From positions 22,561,995 through 22,625,994 of the forward strand of contig CM056395.1 of assembly GCA_029718625.1 (NCBI GenBank): a stretch of 64,000 nucleotides of DNA, read 5' to 3'. The translations under genes and the position numbers were made by a program. Each line of letters begins with the position of its first letter. Positions within the stretch are counted from its first letter, which is position 1. Shown piece by piece: positions 23,180 to 35,347 of the stretch. The stretch comes from Synaphobranchus kaupii. Taxonomy: Eukaryota > Chordata > Actinopteri > Anguilliformes > Synaphobranchidae. The notes under the pieces are model-generated. The model ran no database searches, was not told where the DNA came from, and saw only the letters and a program-made list of their open reading frames with translations.

Positions 23180-24747
23180 CAGTGCCCACCAGAATTATTG
23201 GCAACCTCAATTAAATTAATATAAGCAAAAAGTGTGATTAAATTCAGTTTATTGCTGTCTTCTATGCTCAGAAAAATGAGAAAATTATATAGTTATAGAT
23301 ATCATTGTTCAGACGAAGAACACATATTTAATGCAAAACTATTTTTTTCTTGAAGAAGATGTGTGTCACAATTAATAGCATCCACATCCCTGTATTTAAT
23401 AGACTACTTTATGCACCCTCCCTTTGCCAAGATAACAGCACTGAGTCTTCTCCTGTAATGTTGGATGAGGTTGGAGAATAGCATAGCACATAGCAAGGGA
23501 ATTGAGACCATTCCTCCAGAGAGAATCTCTCCAGATCCTTCAAAATCTCTTGTGGACTCTCCTCTTCAGCTCACCCCACAGGTTTTCAATGGGGTCCATC
23601 CAGGCCAGGGGGACAGGGATGGCCATTGCAAAACCTTAATTCTGTGGTCAATTAACCATTTTTGTGTAGATTTTGAGGTATGCTTTGGGATGCATTGTCC
23701 TGCTGGAAGATCAAACCATGACCCACGTTTAGCCTTCTGGCAGAGGAAGCCAGGTGTTAGTCTAAAACTTCCTGGTATGTGATAGCATCCATGACGCCAT
23801 GTATTGTAACAAAGTTGCCAGGACTTTTGGAAGAAAAAATCACAAATCCACCACCATGCTTCACAGTGGGGATAAGGCTCTTTTCTGCATAACTATGCCT
23901 CTTATTACAACAAACCCACCTTTCGTATTTATTTCCAAAAAGCTCAATTTTCATCTCATTTGACCACAGCATCCAGTTCCAATCTAAATTCTGGTAACAT
24001 TTAGCAAACTCCAGGTGCTTACATTTGTGGTATGATGGCAGCAGATGCTTTCTTCCAGCAAGCCTTTTAAATAGCTTGTTGGCATAGAGGTGGTGTCTAT
24101 TTGGACTGTTGAAGAATTTGTGACCCCAGGGTGCAACCAACTTCTGAAATTCTCAAACTGATCCTTGGATAATTTTTTCCTCTCGAACCATCCTCTACTG
24201 TGCATGGGGGCACACTACATTTGCTTCCAGGTAAGCTCATCACAGCTCCAGTTGCTTTAAATGTCTTAATTATTGCCCTAATGGTGGAATGGGTAGTTTC
24301 AGACATTAAGCTGTTTTTTACATAGCCATTGCCTGAATTATGATGGGTCAACAATTTAATGTGTGTGTTCTCTGATCTTCCCCATGTTGATGGATGACTA
24401 AGGGGTTTTGGCCTGTGTTTCATTTCATACTTATACCCCAGTGAAACAGGAAGTTGAGAATGACCACATAATAGTTCATAAAGACTCACGTGTACTTAAA
24501 AAAAAAATATATGAATGGGAATATACTTTAATATATGAATGGGGTTTTGTTTGTAACTATGTCAGGTGTTGATAACAATTGTGTCATTATTAATAAAAAT
24601 AAAAAAAATAATAATTTTACCAAAGTTTTATATTAGATGTTTCCCATATTTTGAGTGTACGTTCATGCTGATAAATGACAAATACATGATTTTATAGCCT
24701 TTTTTGCTCAGATTTTCCAGGGTTGCCAACAATTCTGTTAGACACTG
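23180..24747 (-). mobile_element. Tc1/mariner transposon, family B, 1568 bp
   Basis: The left end CAGTGCCCACCAGAATTATT and the right end, read in reverse complement as CAGTGTCTAACAGAATTGTT, both lead into GGCAACC. TA flanks both (23178-23179 and 24748-24749). The inverted ends carry more differences than those of family A, so the copy is older. The interior holds a heavily broken transposase on the minus strand. Confidence 0.9.
23404..24385 (-). pseudogene. Tc1 family B transposase, heavily decayed
   Basis: The start MGKIREHTH is at 24385 and the end, LSAVILAKGGCIK, at 23404, giving the length of a normal Tc1 transposase. Recognisable parts in between are the first catalytic Asp region (MLWSNEMKIELFGN near 23940; here Asp is replaced by Asn) and VKHGGGFVIFSS near 23850. 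At least four frame breaks or stops separate them. With the first catalytic residue substituted, it is certainly dead. A fragment of the same family lies at 58024. Confidence 0.85.
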
Positions 24748-24749
24748 TA

Positions 24750-27700
24750 AGTATCACAGGCTAGACACATTGTTATATCTCAGAGGTAAATATGTGGTTG
24801 ACTTGGTCTTTGGAACGAAGAAAAAACTAATAATTGATACTGCTACCTGTTATGAAATTTTAATGGAGGAATTTTAATGAGATGAAAATCAAAAAGGCTT
24901 ATGAAAAATATTACACTCGTGTTTCGATAAGCTGAAAAAGCACATCAGCTTGACTTCAAAGGCTTCAACCTTTTTGAGCGTGATCTAATATTTAACACTG
25001 AAAGATAAAAAATGAAAAAGAGAACTATTTCAATTTATATCCTGCGTTCTTATGGTAATAGCATACATTGAACAAAATAATGAGAAAATATTTCAATGCA
25101 AAACTGCCATAGCAAAATGACTACTGAGTCAAACCCTTGAAAGATAAGAATGAACTGTGCCATGTGAAATACAAGCGGGGGCTCGGCTTCACTTACTTAT
25201 GCTCAGCTCGTCTGTTTATTTTAAGTTTAATGCAATAATATTATCCAGTTTTGGCCAATATCATCTCTGCCACCTTTTATTCGATGTTACATCAAAGGCT
25301 CATTCCAACTGCATTTATACCAGAAGTATATGCAGAGGCACTATAAATATGTTAAAGGCTGTTATAAAGCTTTTTGTTGCTTTTTTAAAATAAAAGTCTG
25401 ACTAACTTGATGGATGGGCCATGCAGATATGCCCCTGAAAAGGAAAGCATGCAGACTCACCTTGACTTCAGCTCTCCCCAATTACACACATGCACCCTCT
25501 GTTTTTGTAAATGGTCACGTATTGCCCACCAAAAAAAACGTCTGGTTTATTTGGAAGCTGAATGAATGATGGTAATTTCTGGCAGTTGAAGTAGTTTAAG
25601 ATTGTATTGGTCACATTTTTTGTTCAACTGTAAAGAAAGCAAACCAGACAGTTACTGTAACTAGAATGACAGACAGAGAGATGCCTACACCTGTGCGTGA
25701 GTCTGAAAACCCCTGAACTCTATGGTAGGGAATGGACATAACCGCTTGCTTCTATAACATTAGCCAGTATAAATCCTTTGAGAAAATCTGCAAGTGTTGC
25801 TCTCCCCGTGCTCAATCGTGCGTTCAAAACGTGTGACTTGTCGTTGACTGATTTGAAAAATACTCAAGAATTCAGGTCCTAGACTGCCTGGCAACCTATG
25901 TGCGAAGTTCCATCCAAATCCGATCAGAACTGTAGGTCCTAAGGCTGTTACGGACATATGGACAGACAGACACACGGATGTAAATAATTGCAATATCCCC
26001 GCTCGCAGCACTACGTGTGCACAGGTGAAAAAATATATATGTTTAATCTGATATAGTAAGCCTTGCTTTAATGCAATACGAGTCAAAATATAACGATTGT
26101 CCACCCCATTTACAGAGCAACCTCAAACTTGTGCGATTGTATTAAATGTGACACAAGACTATAATAATTGATTGCAGTTATTTGTTTCTTGATTTTTTTG
26201 TGATGTCGCTCAAAACACTTGACACTAAAGTGGGTAAATTCTCCTCAGTCACCCCCAATGAGTAACACCAAAGCCCATAGAGAGAGAAAAGCCTTGCCAA
26301 CTCCAATGACTGCAATGTAATGGGAACAAGGTGCAATGGCGTTATTTGAGCATCAGGGGGGCAGTGCTGAGGCACTGCTAAACAGAATCTAGAAAAATAC
26401 ATGGAGGTGAATGGAGCTAAATGCTATAAAATTATCATCACAGTCGATTTCAAATACATTCGCGGAACTGGATTATTACTGGCAATGTCACACGGCCTAA
26501 TGTTTATGATTAATGCATAATTATAAGTCAACATGGAATCGATGGTTGTGTTATGATCTCACTTTCAAAACATTTCCACTAGCATTGATGCTACGCAATG
26601 TTGATGTGTTTGCCGGTTCATGAATATTCATTACCGGCGGCACCTCAGTCATCAGTCAGTAGCTCTCGCTTGCTCAGTAAAACCATGTACTCTAGAAGTT
26701 TCTAGAAGATTCTTGTTAAAACCAGATTGTCTATAAGATATAAGGTGATGTACCGCCAGTACTAGCTAGTACTTTGTTCTTCCACATAGTTGTCATTCTT
26801 GTGCTGTTATTACCGAACGATTTCGGCTGGATGTGAGCCGTCCATCTTGCTTTTGAGTCCAAAGCGGTCATGAATATTCATGACGAGATTTGCATACCCA
26901 GAGAAAAAAAGTAATTTTTTTCCTAAATGCTTCAAGATTTCATTAATCTTAGTGCATAGAAAGGCATATTTTCTTATCTGCTGTCTGCAAACTTTCTCCA
27001 ACTTACAATAAAAAAAATATTATCTCTTATAGATTGGGTTTCTGGAAAAAACTTCCATTGACCCCCATTCATTCACCTCTGTTCAGCCCAATTTTAGTGC
27101 TCATAGTTGCCCCTAGAGGTGAAATATGATATTCATGCAGTTCACATATCTCTGTACTATACAATCTCTGGTAACACTCACCTGGGTGAGGAAAGGCAGC
27201 CATTTTATTTCTGAACACTGATCGGCCTCGGACATCAACAAAAAAACAGTGAACACACATTAGCTGAGGTGGAGAGGGGTATTTTGGAACTAATAAACTT
27301 GGGGATGATTAGTTGTTTAGATTAGGAGAGTCCATTGGGATTTATCCAGGATATTAAGGAACCCCAACTCTTCGCAATAAGGGCCATGGGATTTTTATTT
27401 ATTTATTTTTATTACCACAGTGAGTCATGACTTCAGTTTAACATCTTATACAAACAATTGTCTCCTACAGTGCAGTACTTTTCTTGCTTGGTCTGGATGG
27501 AAAATGATGTCCTGCTGGCCAAACAACTCCACTTCTATTAGCAGCACATTGGCCTGTGAAGTACCCCATTTCAGTACTTAATCAAGCAGCAATTCGATTC
27601 AGCTGTCAGTAGGGTTGTAACGTTCCAGGAAAATTCTCCTTTTTGAGGGGTAATTTTGGAAATTCTGAGGTAAGTGGGGAATTTATACCATTAACAATAT

Positions 27701-28319
27701 TTTTCATTAATCGTGCGTATGTGTTTATGGGCCTATTTGAGGGGTCACTGCAAATACTGCACAGTTTGTTCAACAAAAAACATATTATATAAGGAAATAT
27801 AAATGCAAAAATATACTTTAGTCATTTCCTTTCATCTAAGATGGCAAATTATATATGCCAGTGTATTAGGAATAACTTCAGTCTTAACTGAACTTTCTAA
27901 TGATGCCACAATCACTACTGGTAATTGACAGCAATGGAGTTTTAAACACTGACTTCCAAAAAACATTCCAAAAACTCTTCAAAGGGTTAAACCATTACCT
28001 CTTTTCGATTATTGTATCATCGATAAAAGATTTGGCACAATAATATATTTGTTTGAAGCCAGTTCCTTTTTTCTTGAAGGGAGAGAAAATCAAAGGTATG
28101 ACATCAAGTTCAAGACAAATCACTGCTTGCTCCAACTACTTTACATGCTTTCATAATTACATGTAGTTCAACCGTTTCATAATAGTCTTTGTAGGCTATC
28201 CATCAGCTAGTCATCATGTCAATACATGTTCAATACGACCAACCAGTCTCGTGTTGACTCTCCAATGAGTAAAACAACACAAGTATACCTCCGTTATCGA
28301 ATCGTGTCAAGTAAAATCA
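24750..28319. other. Long stretch without recognised gene
   Basis: The part 25820-25990 (a GTTCCATCCAAATCCGATCAG block, then GACAGACAGACACACGGATG) resembles a dispersed fish repeat of unknown class. 26600-27260 contains palindromic ATGAATATTCAT motifs and sequence that looks like decayed repeat. A block near 27612 (GTTGTAACGTTCCAGG) may be an old MITE end. No host gene seen. Confidence 0.4.
26867..26884. repeat. Perfect 18-bp palindrome GTCATGAATATTCATGAC
   Basis: The core TCATGAATATTCATGA recurs at 52755-52770, and a near copy lies at 26617-26633. The core resembles the palindromic POU-dimer site ATG(A/C)ATAT(G/T)CAT, but whether any protein binds it is unknown. Confidence 0.6.
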
Positions 28320-28326
28320 TGCATTG

Positions 28327-29470
28327 TGTTACGACCCCGGAAGAGGACTGAACCCAAATGCAACGACAAGAACTCAATATTTATTTATGCTCAGGGCAGT
28401 CCTGAGCATGGGGAGAAAGGCAAAGGCAGTAGAAGTTCCAAGCCGGAACTGGACTCAACCGGAACCTCAGTATTGCTCCAAGCCGGAGCTGGACTTGACA
28501 GGTCACACCGGAATTGTTCCAAGCCGGAACTGGACTTGATGGACAGGACGGACTGGACAGACAGGACAGAGAGTGGGAGCGCTAAGCAACCAATAAATTA
28601 GGCTTCGAACTAAACTCCTGAAGCGTAGGGAGAACAATAAATACAAACAGTCCAGTAATGAATGTGCGGGAGCAGAGGGAGTAGGGAAAGTCAGGGGTGA
28701 TAATGGCAACAGGTAACCGGGTGGTTTGGAGCAGGGGATGAGCGGGAGCGGGAGCGGTAGAGCAGGAAAGTGCAGCGGAGCCTGGGCAGGACGCAGGCAT
28801 GGCAACAGGGCAGCGGCAGCAGCGACAGCAGAGGCAGGAGCGACAGCGCATCAACAGCAACGCAGCATTGGCTGTGAGCGGGGACCGCCGCAGGGTGTAA
28901 TAGCAGAAGCCCAAGCTGCATGCACAAACGGAAGGCAGGGAAACCGCAACACAGGCAGGGATTCACGGACAACTGCAGACTGGCAGACTTTAAGCAGACA
29001 AAGGTGGTTAGCGAGACAAAATAATGAACAGCGGGTTATGCCGTTCAGACTGAACAGACTAGGACTTAACAGGTTAGCAGGGTGAGTTAACACCGAAACA
29101 GAACTAAACTGTATGACTAGGAAACTAGACAGAGAACCAGACAGGACCAGAGGTTTCAGACTAGAAACGTTAACGAACTGGCAAAGGACAGAAAACACCG
29201 GGTGACTAAATGCAAGCATTAATTGGAATCAATTAGGAAAAGCGTGCGAATGTATACGAGAGTGATTGAACAGAGTGGAGAGTGAGGAATGCATGCGAAA
29301 CGGGGAAATGGGATAGGCTGAGACAGGAGTGGTGAAACGACAGTGATACAAATGGGAGAAACACGCCCAACCTGCAGCACGGGGGGAAACACGGACAATG
29401 GAGAGACAAACACGAAACAGGGGGAGAGGGAAAACACGGAGAAACAACAGGATGGGAGTGGAATGTTACA
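28327..29470 (-). mobile_element. Solo LTR of 1144 bp
   Basis: It starts TGTTACGACCCC and ends GGAATGTTACA, giving the TG...CA ends of an LTR. CATTG flanks it on both sides (28322-28326 and 29471-29475), a 5-bp target duplication as made by retroviral-type integrases. On the minus strand an AATAAA signal (28380-28385) lies about 55 bp before the end, followed by the GCATTTGGGTTCAGTCCTC block typical of fish Ty3/gypsy LTR ends, which is why I choose the minus strand. No internal gag or pol region is attached, so it is a product of LTR-LTR recombination. Three imperfect copies of a 40-bp unit lie at 28435-28540. Confidence 0.8.
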
Positions 29471-29475
29471 CATTG

Positions 29476-30368
29476 ATTCTTATTCTAATATGTATTGTGG
29501 GTATAACTGGGTTTAAAATATGATTGTAAACCCCTTAGTTTGGTAGAAAAATACAGGAGTCTTTCCATTAAGGGTTTCACCTAAGGGGAAATTGAGAGGT
29601 GCAGTGCAATGGACACCATATTGGTTGCTGTAACTTCGGCAATAGAAGCAAGCAGTTAAGCCCGTTTGATATCACAGAGTTCAGTGCTTTGCCCACTAAC
29701 GCGTGTCTCTGCATCTCTCTGAGTGCCATTCTAGTTTATTGTTATATTATCTATTATGTTTACTTCATGTTTAAATGGCAGTTGAGCTTACATTTAAAGA
29801 AAACCCCTTCCCTGAACTGTGAATGGAGCTGTAGTGGAAATGGTTCAGAAATCAAGACAGAAGGAAGGATATAGAACACAAGGCCGGCATAGGTTCAGAA
29901 TAATTTATTCTTACGCTATACCAGCATCACAGGGCCCTGGAGATTCTGGCTGCAGACGCCTGTCAGTTGAGCTGTGGGTTTCTCTCTCATAGTAGTTTAA
30001 TCAATGGTCAGTCCAATGCTTGTGTAAGGGTGATGATCAGCAGCCGTGTGTCTGGACTTCACTCTCCTTGACGCGGCTCAGTTGTAACGCCACGTCTGGG
30101 GGTCGTTGTTCTTCCCCTTTGGTCCAGGCGATGGATTATTGGCTCTTTTCGGTAAGAGCGATTCTTCTCTGTCACTGATTCATTCTGCTCTGCTCTGCTG
30201 TGCCACATCAGAGCAAAGGTGAAAGAGCCATTACGATTTGAAATTCCTTTCGCTTATGCCAATAAACATATCAAATTATCTTAACAGATAAAAAAGGTAA
30301 TGGCAATATGCCTGTTGCAGAAAAACTGTCACTAATCATAGGTGCTAATTTCTAAAACAAAGCAAATA
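29476..30368. other. Stretch without recognised gene
   Basis: No conserved ORF or repeat end seen. A GCTCTGCTCTGCTCTGCTGTG run lies near 30187. Confidence 0.4.
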
Positions 30369-30370
30369 TA

Positions 30371-31048
30371 CACTGCCCGGCCAAAAAAAAAGTCGCAGTT
30401 GCACCAGTCATGCATAGTGCCCACTGTACAAGCCTCTGGAGGCAGTGTTATGATCTGGGGTTGCTTCAATTGGTCAGGTCTAGGCTCAGCAACGTTATGC
30501 AGCAATAAAATGAAGTCAGCCTGAATGTACTGAATGACCAGGTTATCCCATCAATGGGCATATTCCAGGACAACAATGCCAAGATTCATCAGGCTCAAAT
30601 TGTGAAAGAGTGGTTCAGGGAGCATGAGGAATCATTTTCACAGATGAATTGGCCACCAGAGTCCTGACCTTAACCCCACTGAAAGTCTTTGGGATGTGCT
30701 GGAGAAGACTTCAAAGAGTGGTTCGACTCTCCCGTCGTCAATACAAGATCTCGGCCAAAAATTAATGCAAGTCTGGATGGAAATAAATGCTGTGACGTTG
30801 CATAAGGTTGTCGAAGCAATGCCACGACGAATGCGCGCCATAATCAAAGCTAAAGGCGGTCCAACAAAATATTACAGTGTGCAACTTTTTGTTGAACAAT
30901 AATGGGCATGTTGCCCACATTACCTGTTAATGTTGACTTAGCCTGCCACTCAAAATTTAAATAACATTCAAAGTTTGACTGAATGACTTCAGTCAAAAAC
31001 TCATTTGATAAAAAATATATTTATATATAAATTGTGCCTCTGGCAGTG
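30371..31048 (+). mobile_element. Tc1/mariner family C, internally deleted, 678 bp
   Basis: It begins CACTGCCCGGCCAAAAAAAA, ends TGCCTCTGGCAGTG, and is flanked by TA (30369-30370 and 31049-31050). About 30 bp after the left end the sequence jumps directly into the last third of a transposase gene, so roughly 900 bp is missing compared with full-length relatives. The same left end and the same junction reappear at 63952-64000. Confidence 0.85.
30402..30902 (+). pseudogene. Tc1 family C transposase, C-terminal part
   Basis: The part begins near the block ASGGSVMIWGCFNWSG and continues through [16 protein letters not shown] to AIIKAKGGPTKYYSVQLFVEQ at 30902. SPDLNPxExLW is the site of the third catalytic residue, here Glu. 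Stops or frame breaks lie near 30524 and 30650-30665. The helix-turn-helix domain and the first catalytic Asp are deleted. It is a non-functional remnant carried by a non-autonomous element. Confidence 0.85.
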
Positions 31049-31050
31049 TA

Positions 31051-31980
31051 AAGTTAATACACACAGGATTAATTATTGCTGGTTATAGGTACAGTATGTC
31101 CTGCTGGTTATATCTGACTTGATCGAATCAGAATCTTATGACGCGTCAACCTCAGTCTGCCCTCGCCAATAATCACTGGGAAACATGGCTCAGAGCAGCG
31201 ATAAGCAAGCACCGATCAGTGTTTGCACCTCAATTTACAAAGCAAGAAATGTCAGGTCTGATCGATACGGGTTTCTCTGACCCTTAAAGACTAATTTCCC
31301 TCAGATTAGCAGCGGGGATTTGTTTGTGTGTCCCCCTCGGTTATCTGTTTGTTTATGTTTCCGGAAGCCAAGGAGTTTTCTTTCTCTTTTTTTTCACATT
31401 TGTCAAATGTTCCTGGATCCGTCCCTGCCGGGAACGCGGATGCCATCCACGCTCGCGCCCACAGCCTGTCACCCAATGTCCTCTGTCTGTCACACAGATC
31501 AGTGAGCCATCTGCAGCTCTTCTCCTCAGATGCTTTCGTTAATACCCTCAATGTTCACTTAGAAGCCCAAGACAACATTTTGCTAGGCTGGAAATAAAAC
31601 GAATAAACGAGATGTCGTTTTTTTTTTTTTTTTTTTCCTCCTCCTGAATCTCAGCCCTTGTGGACATTGCAGAGCCCTTGTGAGGGAGCTGTAGGCTGAC
31701 GGAGAGACATTAATCCACGCATTCTGGAGGGCCAGAGAACACATTTTCCAAATATGCTGAACAAGGTTCGGTACCAGCGACACACAGGGGTGGAATTCTA
31801 CACAATCGAAACCACTCCCTATCAGGGACTCCCTACGGACTTCCCAGCATGCACCGCTTCACTCACGTTCTTTAAAGTTCACACTGATTAGTTTCTGGCA
31901 ATTCGCATCCTACTTGCATCTATGTCTGTTTCTTATTGTTAAACATAATATGTATGCGTAGTAATCCTCGATTTGAAGCA
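31051..31980. other. Stretch without recognised gene
   Basis: Overlapping open frames at 31306-31600 in several frames and both strands have no recognisable domain. A T run lies at about 31618-31636. Confidence 0.4.
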
Positions 31981-31984
31981 TGCA

Positions 31985-32195
31985 ACAGATGCTGTGATCC
32001 AGAGCAACTTAAAAAGCTTACTTTCTTTTTTGCATCCAATCCCGTTATACATCTGCAGACTCTATTCAGACCTTGTGCCTAGCTTAACCGCAGTAGAACC
32101 CTCCCCGTGAGTTGAACCCACAACCTAAGTGCCTTTTCCCAACTTTTATGAATGGCAGCTCTCTGTCCAAAAGACATGTGGTGCCACTAAATTAA
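31985..32195 (-). mobile_element. Degenerate tRNA-derived SINE
   Basis: On the minus strand a decayed box B (GTGGGTTCAACTC near 32115) lies downstream of CTTTTGGACAGAGAGCTG, and the far end has GTTGCTCTGGATCACAGCAT (near 31998), a diverged version of the GTCGCTCTGGATAAGAGCGT tail of the SINE at 8914. Order and spacing match that SINE. Many substitutions show it is old. Confidence 0.55.
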
Positions 32196-32666
32196 TTCTC
32201 AGTGGCTGATTTGAGACACTATTCCACTTTGACAAACTTTAGTCATAATTTAAGTTTCTGATTGGTGAATCCTTTTGATTGCACCTCTTGTTGTTGACAG
32301 GCCTCTATAATTACACCATAATTGTTTGATGTAGGCCTAATTGAATCGCACCTTGTAGCTTATTGATTGTAATTTTTCAGTGGGTGAGACGACGGCAATT
32401 CGTAATGTCAATGGTTAAAATGACGAGTTTGATTATGCAAGTGATGTTTACATAACTGTGAATGAATAATAATTATTTTCCACCAGTAAAACGGAGTCAA
32501 TATTTATTTTTAAAATGAGATATAAGACAGACAGAGAAATATATGCAAACTCGTCAGGGTATATCGAGGCTTTTGCAGAATTTCACGGGTTAGTAGAACA
32601 GCACATCTGCAGAAAGTATGAATCATTAATCCAAAATAATAATACTCAGATCAGTGGCAAAGTGCA
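32196..32666. other. Stretch without recognised gene
   Basis: AT-rich and unremarkable. I see nothing in it. Confidence 0.4.
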
Positions 32667-32719
<53 letters not shown>

Positions 32720-32820
32720 ATTCTCTCCCCCACCCTCCCCTCTCTCTCTCTCTCTCTCTCATTCTCTCCCCCACCCTCTCTCTCTCTCTCTTTCTCAACA
32801 ACAACAACAACAACAACAAA
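32667..32820. repeat. Interrupted (CT)n microsatellite with (CAA)n end
   Basis: CT tracts are interrupted twice by the same CATTCTCTCCCCCACCCT block, so the interruption was copied along with the repeat. A (CAA)n run follows at 32797-32820. Confidence 0.95.
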
Positions 32821-33453
32821 ACTTGGATAAAGTAGAATAAATACATTTTTTAAGTGAAATTAAACCAAATGAGTGACTATACACAGTGTGGACACTTATC
32901 AAGCAGTCTCAGAAATAATTCAAAAGGATTTCAAGCATAAAATTGCTCCACCCCAAAATATGAGGCTGCTAGTTCAATTTTCAATCAGAGGTGAGTCATG
33001 CATTTAGACAATAATTATGCTATTAAATCTCTGTATATTGAATAACTGTATGGATTAAATTTAATTCACGCAATTTCCCTGTGAGAAATAAACTCAGGGA
33101 TGGCTGCATATTCTCACTGTCAGTTGTCCAGGGAATAAAGTCTTTATTTTATTTACCGTTGCACATTGCACTAGAGTCATTAAAAGGTAATAAGGGCAAA
33201 CGAGGGTCATACTTTTACTAAACTAAATATTTCTCTAAACAGATATGAGGCCATTGTTTGCGTTGTTGTTTGAATGATTTTCCAAATTTGTCAATTAGTT
33301 GTAATAGAAACAAAAATCAACGTTGGATTGAAGTGACTTCATTTTAATGAATGTATTTAATCACACTATTATTGATTACAATGAAGCTTCCGTGGTTTAT
33401 TGTTTCAATACATCATATCTTTTATGATGTAGTCGGGACTTAATACCTCATGA

Positions 33454-33457
<4 letters not shown>
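32821..33457. other. Stretch without recognised gene
   Basis: AT-rich DNA with no recognisable ORF or repeat end. Confidence 0.4.

Positions 33458-33535
<78 letters not shown>
33458..33535. repeat. (GA)n microsatellite
   Basis: About 39 dinucleotide units with one interruption (GATAGA near 33505). Confidence 0.97.
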
Positions 33536-33537
<2 letters not shown>

Positions 33538-33722
33538 TCTGCAATAATCTGCCTACAGTTTAAAATAAAGCCCCTTTAATTAACTGTATTAGTTGTCAAT
33601 CTCACCAATTCATAACTGACAGATGTATATTCATCATAGTTGTCATTCCCATAAGCCCCCTATCCTCATCAAAATGTGAGTGACAGGCCTACGTATATAT
33701 AAACACACAATTGGTTACTTTG

Positions 33723-33724
<2 letters not shown>

Positions 33725-33792
<68 letters not shown>

Positions 33793-33802
33793 CATCATCA
33801 TC
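33725..33802. repeat. (ATT)n then (ATC)n microsatellite
   Basis: A long ATT run passes into ATC units. The poly-leucine ORF over it is an artefact. Confidence 0.97.
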
Positions 33803-34680
33803 TCAGTTTCGATTAGCCCAGACAGATCTTGAGTGTGATGATGGGTGTTTTAGATGCTTACAGTCTCATGACCTCCAGGGTTCCCAATGGCCGGGAAAGG
33901 ATTCTGATTCAATTACAACAATGGGTTTGTGCTGTAAAGCAAGGCAACGGTCTTCAAGTAACACCAAACTAGTGAGTACATGCAGTAGATGCCCTGCATT
34001 CCATGGACAAAGTGTGGCCAGAGTTGTAAATTAAACTGTATGCGATGTAGTGAATAGAAAAATAAAAAAACAGAATGTTTATTTTTGTTTTTAAGTGGTT
34101 GATGTGCAATGCTGAATATGGACCTGCCCTTTAAAACATTAATTGACGTAAAAAGGCCCTGCAGCTGTGCCCTGGGATCACAGTGATTAGAAACATTGTA
34201 CGGCAGCTGAGAGTATGAGAGGCGCGCACAGAAACAGTTAATTAAAACAGAGATTTTAATTTAAACCGTGTTCAGGAATAATGCAATATTTTGCAAACAG
34301 GTCTGCTTGGTATTACCTGTGTTGTGCCAAAGTAGATATAAAATTTTAAGAATTATTCAGTGGTTCAGTGCATGTTTTTTTTTTTTTTGTTTTGTCTACT
34401 TGTTTGAAATTACTCCAGCCCCCACCCCCCAACCCCACTAAAACTGAACATAATTGTGCACATTTATGCAAATAAAATGAATAAAATCATGCCTGCGGTA
34501 TGGGCTTAACTTTTCTTTATAAATGCATCATTATCTCTGCGGATCTGTCGATGGTGGGGAAGCAGATGCGAGAATGTATCGCCGTCAAAATATCTACGCC
34601 AGGCATCTGTGCCGCCAACACGCATTGATTAATATTCATTATTAACTCTGTGTAGTGTCAACCTCGCCAGTTAAACACAT
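33803..34680. other. Stretch without recognised gene
   Basis: The segment 34440-34670 is unique-looking and rich in ATGCAAAT-like and TAAT core motifs (TATGCAAATAAAATG, TTAATATTCATTA). A conserved non-coding element is possible but I cannot test it. A T run lies at about 34375-34388. Confidence 0.35.
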
Positions 34681-34959
34681 GTACAGTCAGGTCCATAAGT
34701 ATTTGGACAGTCACACAATTTTTGTTGTTTTGGCTCTGTACTCCAGCACATTGGATTTTAAATGGAACAGTGACTATGAGGTTAAAGTGCAGACTTTCAG
34801 CTTTAATTTGAGTGTTTTTACGTCCATATCGGGTGAACAGTGTAGCAATTGTATCCATTAACATAAACTTTAATAAAGTTATCATATTTAATATTTTATT
34901 ACATATCCTTTGCATGTCATGACTTCCTGATGTCTGTGACCCAACAACATCAAAAGACT

Positions 34960-35270
34960 CTTGATATCTTATTTTGAGGTACTCTTAAAAGCGATACTAC
35001 AATCTCTCTGCATTTGAATGAATCGCTATGGAAATTGGGGGGTGGAACTAGATTAAGCTGTAAATTACATGATAATAGTATGGAACACATGGTTGGCTAA
35101 ATGGTTGTAAGTCATCAAGGGTCTGAGGTATCAAACAAGCCTCAAACCATCACTCTGCTGCCAGATATGCAGTAGATATGGATGTGGATGGATCATTTTA
35201 AGGGTTGTTTCTCCTGACTCATTTTCCTATTGAACTCTATGGATTATAGTATCGCTTGTTAGTGTACCTG
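34960..35270. mobile_element. Core segment shared with the MITE at 54571-55362
   Basis: Reversed, 54790-55060 matches this segment over about 215 bp, including AAGACTCTTGAT, TTGGGGGGTGG, CTGTAAATTACA, GGTTGGCTAAATGG and CAAACCATCACTCTGCTGCC. A further block of about 45 bp (AAGGGTTGTTTCTCCTGACT) is present in both but inverted relative to the rest. The segment has its own inverted ends, GGTACTCTTAAAAGCGATAC at 34978 and the reverse complement of GGTACACTAACAAGCGATAC near 35270. Confidence 0.7.
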
Positions 35271-35326
35271 ACAATGTTAATTTGTGTTTATGTTAATTTG
35301 TCCAGTTACTTTTGGTCCCCTAAAAT

Positions 35327-35347
35327 GGGGGGGGGGGGGGGGGGGGG
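35327..35347 (+). repeat. Poly-G run of about 21
   Basis: An uninterrupted G run, able to form a quadruplex and likely to be unstable or misassembled. Confidence 0.95.

Noticed and set aside
26390..27290. Possible 900-bp palindromic element (GGAGGTGAATGGAG versus CTCCATT-like blocks)
   Set aside because: The left and right parts do not align beyond a few short words, so no inverted ends can be defined.
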